The translations under genes and the position numbers were made by a program. The notes beneath the pieces were generated by a model. It was not told the origin of the DNA. It did no database searches and saw nothing but the letters and a program-made list of their open reading frames with translations. Source: Brachycybe producta (taxonomy: Eukaryota; Arthropoda; Diplopoda; Playtdesmida; Andrognathidae). From it: DNA of 64,000 bases. How positions within the stretch are numbered: position 1 is the first letter of the stretch; each line of letters begins with the position of its first letter. The DNA lies in NCBI GenBank assembly GCA_036925085.1, contig JAUPFP010000039.1, positions 683,501 through 747,500 on the forward strand, written 5' to 3'. This document shows positions 55,601 to 64,000 of the stretch, piece by piece.

Positions 55601-55690
55601 TTTGATATATTTATTGATCTTTTCCTCTTATCTTAGGTTGAAAAGGAAGAAGAACACGACCACCACGATCATGAACACGAAGAACTATAA
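52605..55690 (+). CDS. CALR: Calreticulin, complete, 7 exons
   Basis: Exons: 52605-52692, 52983-53090, 53171-53374, 53962-54056, 54142-54702, 55446-55574, 55637-55690, summing to 412 aa (human about 417). This is the Ca2+-binding lectin chaperone of the ER lumen that folds monoglucosylated glycoproteins. An N-terminal signal peptide (MKILLTFCASILLFFCSVNA) is followed by the globular lectin domain with KHEQNIDCGGGY and PDICGPGTKK carrying the conserved disulfide cysteines. The P-domain has three repeats of the DDPTDTKPEDWEKPEHIPDP type and three of the WKPKQIDNPDYKG type. FDLWQVKSGTIFDN closes the lectin fold. The C-tail is acidic (EEEEDEDEEEE), with a His-rich stretch just before the end. It ends HEEL instead of KDEL/HDEL. 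Intron 2 (53091-53170) begins with GC rather than GT. Intron 5 holds a foldback MITE. Confidence 0.98.
53091..53170 (+). other. GC-AG intron of calreticulin
   Basis: The 80-nt intron runs from GCATTT to TATAG. The flanking residues KDK|GIQTSQDARF are invariant in calreticulins, and no GT placement keeps the frame, so the donor is GC. The rest of the donor is also weak (GCATTT, not GCAAGT). Confidence 0.8.
55038..55335. mobile_element. Foldback MITE in calreticulin intron 5
   Basis: Left TTATTCTGTCTTTCAGGTGC and AAACTAGAAGAGCTAGC, right CTACCTGCTCTAGTTTCTAA and CTGAAAGACAGATAA. Intron 5 is 743 bases mostly because of it. Confidence 0.8.
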
Positions 55691-55754
55691 TCATATTTTT
55701 TGGTTGTTTGGAAATTTGGCAAAAACAAAAAACACAGAAGAAATAGAAACAGCA

Positions 55755-55938
55755 AATAAAATAAATGGTTCTTGCAGTCGTTTCTTATTTTACCCACCAA
55801 AACCACTTTTTCTCTTCTCTTTGTTCAAACTTTTGAGTGAACGAAACCCATTTCATCAACTTTTTTTTCCTTCCCTTTTGCTCATCGTTACGTAAAACCT
55901 TCTCTTTCCTCCTCCTCTCGTTAATATCACTAAATAAA
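55755..55938 (+). terminator. Calreticulin polyadenylation signals
   Basis: AATAAA occurs at 55755-55760 and 55933-55938, 65 and 243 bases after the stop codon. Both are plausible; the downstream stretch becomes AT-rich with no further coding. Confidence 0.55.
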
Positions 55939-56553
55939 ACGTTTTATACATCTTCAAATTGAAATTAAGTCTTATTTGCATAAATATTATATTAAAAAAT
56001 TGAATGAATTATTTTGAAAAAATAATTTTGGCGGTTTTTTTGTTCACCTTTGTTCATCTGTTTTGTCATTGGGGGGAAATTTGTTCAATTGTATTTCACT
56101 GGTGAAAAACAACAAAAAAGTGGTTAATTCATTGAATGAAATGTTTGTAAGAGTCTTTTTGTAATTATTTGAAATGTAGACTTTTTTTTCAATTTTTTTT
56201 TGAAAAAAAAAATATGTGAATTTGAATTTAATGGTTTAAGGAAATAAAAGAATTCAAAACAAAATTCATCATCTGTTTCAATTCTCTCTTAAAGTTGCAA
56301 GTTGTTTTCTAAAGAACGAAAAGGTGGCTAGAAAAATGGGCCGTTTTTGAAGTCAATGGTCGTTAGCATAATTCAAAATTGCATAAAATAAAAATGCATT
56401 TGAATATTGCAACAAAAAAAAATACCGTAGTTAATATACCTGGCCACAACATTCAACACGAAATTACAACGTTAATTATCGTTAGAAATGAAATTTAAAG
56501 GTACCACAAAGGTAGCTAGAATCCAGACCATGTTTTTGGATACATCAAATTTC

Positions 56554-56745
56554 ACAGGCAGGTTTGCTCAGCACAAATCCATCGTTTGCCCCGCCCTTTT
56601 ATGAGCGTCAGACCAGATATTAACCAATTAAAAATTGAAAGACGGGACATGTGGCATTAGACCAAATACCAAACCAATTAGAAGTTGTTGTTCCTTATAA
56701 CAGGGCGGGGCAAACGATGGATTTGTGCTGAGCACACCTGCCTGT
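56554..56745. mobile_element. GGGCGG-box MITE, copy 7, between CALR and TRIM23
   Basis: Ends ACAGGCAGGTTTGCTCAGCA and TGCTGAGCACACCTGCCTGT, with CCGCCC/GGGCGG blocks. Exact 9-bp duplication TCAAATTTC at 56545-56553 and 56746-56754. Confidence 0.92.
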
Positions 56746-56879
56746 TCAAATTTCACATTGCATCACAGGCGTCACGCGCAGCTCGTGCACGTGCTTCAGT
56801 GTCGAGGTTCTTAATCCATGTAAAGCGCAGATTTTTTTTTAATAAGAAGTCAATACGATGACATGAAATTGAAGTGATA

Positions 56880-56885
56880 TTTATT
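56880..56885 (-). terminator. TRIM23 polyadenylation signal
   Basis: TTTATT on the plus strand (AATAAA on the minus strand) lies 29 bases beyond the TRIM23 stop codon, a very short 3' UTR. The gene is convergent with calreticulin, with about 0.9 kb between their signals. Confidence 0.6.
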
Positions 56886-56913
56886 TACAACATGAACGAT
56901 AATACGACAGACC

Positions 56914-60870
<3,957 letters not shown>

Positions 60871-61478
60871 TTTTGACATTGACAACATAAATACATAGAG
60901 GTAGGTCAATTCAGAGCTCACCTCTGAGTTAGCCCAATAGATGGCGCCACGTCTACGTATAGCTAAATATCATTTTAAAAAATGATACAGTGAACATAAA
61001 AAACCATTGAGTGAAATAAAAAAGAAATATAATATGTATTAAAACAGTTTTGTTGTATTTTTGTCGGAAATCTACATACTGTAATATATAATAAATGGCA
61101 AACAAATGCACATTTTTGTAGTCTGAAATTCAGAGATGACAATTCCTATGAAAAACATCGATATATCGTTTTTCCAATATATCGTAAACAATATATCGCA
61201 TCTTTTTTTTTTTTTTTTTTGCTTTTTCAACAAATGTTGAAGTTTCAAACCTCACCGAATCTAAAGCAGCAATAAACAATCTTTTTTTCTGAGGTAGAGG
61301 CCTAAAATTACAAAAAAATTGTAATTAACAATTGAACAGATTGAAATACATTGGAAATGACTTACTTCATCTCTATACAAATATTGAAAAAAATATCGAT
61401 ATATTGATTGGATATATCGAAACATTATTATCGATGTAAAAACATTGAAGGTGGTTATTTTAAAAAAACAAGAGACAA

Positions 61479-61546
61479 CTGCGGGATTTGAACTCACAGA
61501 ACATAACTTCAAACCTAGAGGCTTTAACCACCTAGGCTATCCTGCC
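61479..61546 (-). repeat. tRNA-like segment 1 (SINE head or tRNA pseudogene)
   Basis: The minus strand has GGCAGGATAGCCTAGGTGGT (box A-like) and GTGAGTTCAAATCCCGCAG (box B-like) at tRNA spacing. The stems pair poorly, so a functional tRNA is unlikely. Confidence 0.5.
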
Positions 61547-61629
61547 AACCACATATAAGAGAATTTTAACAATAAATATATTTAAGATTAATTTAAAAAT
61601 TCAAACATGTTAAAAACTTAAAGTCCCAA

Positions 61630-61700
61630 CTGAGGTTTGAACCAAGGACCTCTAGCTCAGAGATCAATGGTCTTAACCCCACAGCTATACTGACAACTGC
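61630..61700 (-). repeat. tRNA-like segment 2
   Basis: The minus strand has GTATAGCTGTGGGGTTAAG (box A-like) and TTGGTTCAAACCTCAG (box B-like). It is homologous to segments 3 and 4, with the same GCAGTTGTC head. Confidence 0.5.
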
Positions 61701-61951
61701 AATGACAAAAATAATAAACTCTACTTAGGAATTGTTTAACATCTTGAATATTTCAAAAAAAAAAAAATAAAAAAAAAATTCAGCCAAAGTAGATGGAGCC
61801 ACCATCTCCATTAACAAAATTTTGCGAAAAAGCAAAAACTTTTTTTTGAGGTATAGGATTTTTAACATAGAACTTTTTTAATTAATGTTTCAAATGTTTG
61901 AAGACAGGGGCGCTACAATCAACTATTACATAGACTCCATGTATAAAGTGT

Positions 61952-62073
61952 TAGGTTAGTTTAGTGGGTTAGGTTAGTGAGTTAGTGTTGGGTTAGGTTA
62001 GTGGGTTAGTGTTGGATTAGGTTAGTGAGTTAGTGTTGGGTTAGGTTAAATTAGTGGGTTTAAGGGTAGGTTA
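61952..62073. repeat. TTAGGTTAGTGGG-type repeat run
   Basis: Repeated GGTTAGTG / TTGGGTTAGGTTAGTG words over about 120 bases, containing TTAGGTTAG. A second run lies at 63130-63210. Degenerate, not a clean (TTAGG)n. Confidence 0.7.
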
Positions 62074-62160
62074 GGAGGTTCTTCTCTCTATCTATGACTC
62101 TGCTATTACTGTATTACATAGCTTCCCTGTATAAAGAGTTAGGTTAGGTGTAGTGTTGGG

Positions 62161-62354
62161 ACAGGCATTTGGAACCAGCACAAGAAACTTATTTGCCCCG
62201 CCTTTTTATGAGTGTCAGACCAAATATCAGCCAATTAGAAATAAAAAGGGCGGGACTTGTGACATCAGAGTGAGTAACAAACCAATTAGAAATTGATGAT
62301 GCTCATAAAAGGGCAGAATCAAAAGAAATTCTGAAGCTGTCTACAGATGCCTGT
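62161..62354. mobile_element. GGGCGG-box MITE, copy 8
   Basis: Left ACAGGCATTTGGAACCAGCA and right GATGCCTGT. A further left end, CAGGCATTTAGAACCTGC, starts immediately at 62355. A third left end is at 63216. Confidence 0.75.
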
Positions 62355-62619
62355 CAGGCATTTAGAACCTGCAAAAGAAATTTGTTTGCTCCGCCTTTTT
62401 TTCAAAACATAATCTAATTGGGGAGGGGCAGGAAGTTAACTGGTTAACAAATAATAGCCAATATATATACATGCAGGTAGTTCAACCTTAGACCATTAGA
62501 CTAATGGTCTAAGGTTCAACTGATTGCACATTCCTTTAATCATCTAATTATCATCCATTAATGTGATGTCACGTTTATATTTTAAAAATACATGTATATA
62601 AAAGTTATGTCACACTGAG

Positions 62620-63215
62620 TCTAAAATAGCAATAAAAAATCTTTTTTTCTGAGGTAGAGGCCTAAAATTACAAAACACTTGTAATTAACAATTGAACAGA
62701 TTGAAATACATTAAAAATGAATGACTTAATTCATCTCACATATGAGAGAATTCTAACAATAAATATATTTAAGATTTTAAAAATTCAAACACATTAAAAG
62801 TTCTAAAAGAAACATCAGAGGTTTGAACCCAGGAACTCTGGCTCAGATAGCAGTGCATTTAACCCCACAGCTAAACAGACAACTGCACAAGGCAAGCTAA
62901 TAAATTATATTTAGGAACCTATGCAACCTTGAATGTTTCCTAAAACAAAATTAAAAAAATTCAGCCAATGTAGATGGAGCCACCGTCTCCATTAAAAAAA
63001 TTTTGACAAAAAGGAAAAACTTTTTTTGAAGGTATAGGATTTTTAACATAGACATTTTTTAATTAATGTTTCAAATGTTTGAAGACAGGGGCGCTATAAT
63101 CAATTATTACATAGAGTCCATGTATAAAGTGTTAGGTTAGTGGGTTAGTGTTGGGTTAGGTTAGGGGGTTAGTGTTAGGTTAGGGGGTTAGTGTTAGGTT
63201 AGGCATAGTGTTGGG
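62620..63215. repeat. Right-end repeat block, copy 2
   Basis: Matches copy 1 in order (62640 TTTTTTTCTGAGGTAGAGGC; 62966 AGCCAATGTAGATGGAGCC; 63090 GGGGCGCTATAATCAA). Includes tRNA-like segment 3 and a TTAGG-rich run. Confidence 0.85.
62815..62887 (-). repeat. tRNA-like segment 3
   Basis: Minus strand GTTTAGCTGTGGGGTTAAA and CTGGGTTCAAACCTCTG; homologous to segment 2. Confidence 0.5.
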
Positions 63216-63423
63216 ACAGGCATTTGGAACCAATCAACCAGCAGCAGAAATTCGTTTGCCCCGCCCTTTTATGAACGTCAGACCAAAGTCACGTGATGTC
63301 GTCTCTCTTTATTTTAACCTCCTTCATATCAATGAAAATGATAGTTAATTAATCTTTAGCGAAAGCGTCATTGTTTAGCTGTATTTAGAAGGACATTTTG
63401 CAACTCACCGATTTATGCAGCCT

Positions 63424-63590
63424 TCTGACGTCACTTATATTATAATATGTGAACGTGACGTCACTTATATTGTTTTATATATATGAATGTGACGTCACTT
63501 ATATTGTTATATATGAACGTGACGTCGCTTATTTTGTTATATATTAACGTGACGTCACATATTGTTATATAAGAACGTGACGTCACATTG
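63424..63590. repeat. ~30-bp satellite with TGACGTCA in each unit
   Basis: TGACGTCA at 63426, 63456, 63490, 63550 and 63579, with TGACGTCG at 63520; steps of 30, 34, 30, 30 and 29. Units read GAACGTGACGTCACTTATAT with AT-rich spacers. Confidence 0.9.
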
Positions 63591-63679
63591 CTGGCTAAAT
63601 CGATGAGTGAACAGAATGTTCTGATTAGTTCTGATGTTTGTTTTTTCTAGGCTAACCTACCTGCCTACTGCACAAGACA

Positions 63680-64000
63680 GAATTTTAACAATAATAATTA
63701 ATACTTTAAGATTATTTTAAAAATTTAAAAATAATAAAAACTAACTGACACTAGTTAGGTTCGAACCTACGAACACCAGTTCCAAAGCCAGTGATGTTAC
63801 CCCCCACAGCTAAACTGACAACTGCATCAGGTGATGCTATAAATTATAGTTAGGAACCTATGCAACCTTGAATGTTTCCTAAAACAAAATTAAAAAAATT
63901 CAGCCAATGTAGATGGAGCCACCGTCTCCATTAAAAAAATTTTGCCAAAAAGTAAAAATTTTTTTTTGAAGGTATAGGATTTTTAACATGGAACTTTTTT
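63680..64000. repeat. Right-end repeat block, copy 3 (cut by window end)
   Basis: Repeats AATTCAGCCAATGTAGATGG and GGTATAGGATTTTTAACATG in the same order as copies 1 and 2 and runs off the edge. Confidence 0.85.
63755..63825 (-). repeat. tRNA-like segment 4
   Basis: The minus strand carries a near-perfect box B, GTAGGTTCGAACCTAAC, with GTTTAGCTGTGGGGGGTAAC as box A-like. The best preserved of the four; stems still not convincing. Confidence 0.5.

Larger units (their letters stand above)
61254..62147. repeat. Right-end repeat block, copy 1
   Basis: Segments AATCTTTTTTTCTGAGGTAG (61278), AACAATAAATATATTTAAG (61571) and GTAGATGGAGCCACC (61788) recur in order in the next copy. It contains two tRNA-like segments and a TTAGG-rich run. 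Confidence 0.8.

Noticed and set aside
61479-63825. Functional tRNA genes
   Set aside because: Box A and B motifs are present, but acceptor and T stems do not pair well and the segments lie in repeat blocks; called tRNA-like only.

Overview
This is a eukaryotic window from an AT-rich, repeat-laden animal genome, most likely an arthropod. The CLIP-domain serine protease with a trypsin-type catalytic domain is typical of arthropods, the calreticulin reads as an arthropod-type protein, and TTAGG-containing runs near the right end would fit an arthropod telomere motif. I cannot name the species. Coding exons are small islands. Introns are either very short (58-85 nt) or long because they hold transposable elements.

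Layout. 0-11 kb is intergenic and packed with small inverted-repeat elements (MITEs), CT/CA microsatellites and a broken LINE reverse-transcriptase remnant. 11.7-13.8 kb (+) holds a complete four-exon PXMP4 (peroxisomal membrane protein 4) gene. 20.5-26.1 kb (+) holds six exons of a secreted CLIP-domain serine protease whose signal-peptide exon was not found. 30.5-31.4 kb (-) has a single long exon of an unrecognised Gly-, Asn- and Ser-rich protein. 31.5-46.9 kb is a gene desert of nested MITEs, foldback elements and satellites. 47.0-50.0 kb (-) holds four 3' exons of a C19orf44-type (DUF4614) gene. 52.6-55.7 kb (+) holds a complete seven-exon calreticulin gene. 56.9-60.9 kb (-) holds a complete ten-exon TRIM23 gene (RING, B-boxes, coiled coil, ARF-like GTPase). 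61.2-64 kb is a repeated block with tRNA-like segments, TTAGG-rich runs and a TGACGTCA-periodic satellite.

How the genes relate. No operon-like arrangement is present. Calreticulin and the C19orf44 homologue are divergent neighbours. From memory, human CALR3 and C19orf44 are also head-to-head neighbours, so this may be an ancient linkage. The calreticulin upstream region has an exact ER-stress response element in reverse orientation (CGTGG-N9-ATTGG), a second CCAAT box, a CACGTG box and a full TGACGTCA site. Calreticulin and TRIM23 are convergent.

The most notable things are the divergent pair with its ERSE, a GC-AG intron in calreticulin, an intron made almost entirely of one TTAA-flanked MITE, two hAT-type MITEs back to back at one target site inside a third element, an 8-bp-duplicating hAT MITE, a MULE-like MITE family with 8-10 bp target duplications, and a perfect 30-bp hairpin with a poly-G loop. 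I found no CRISPR array, bacterial operon or intact virus.
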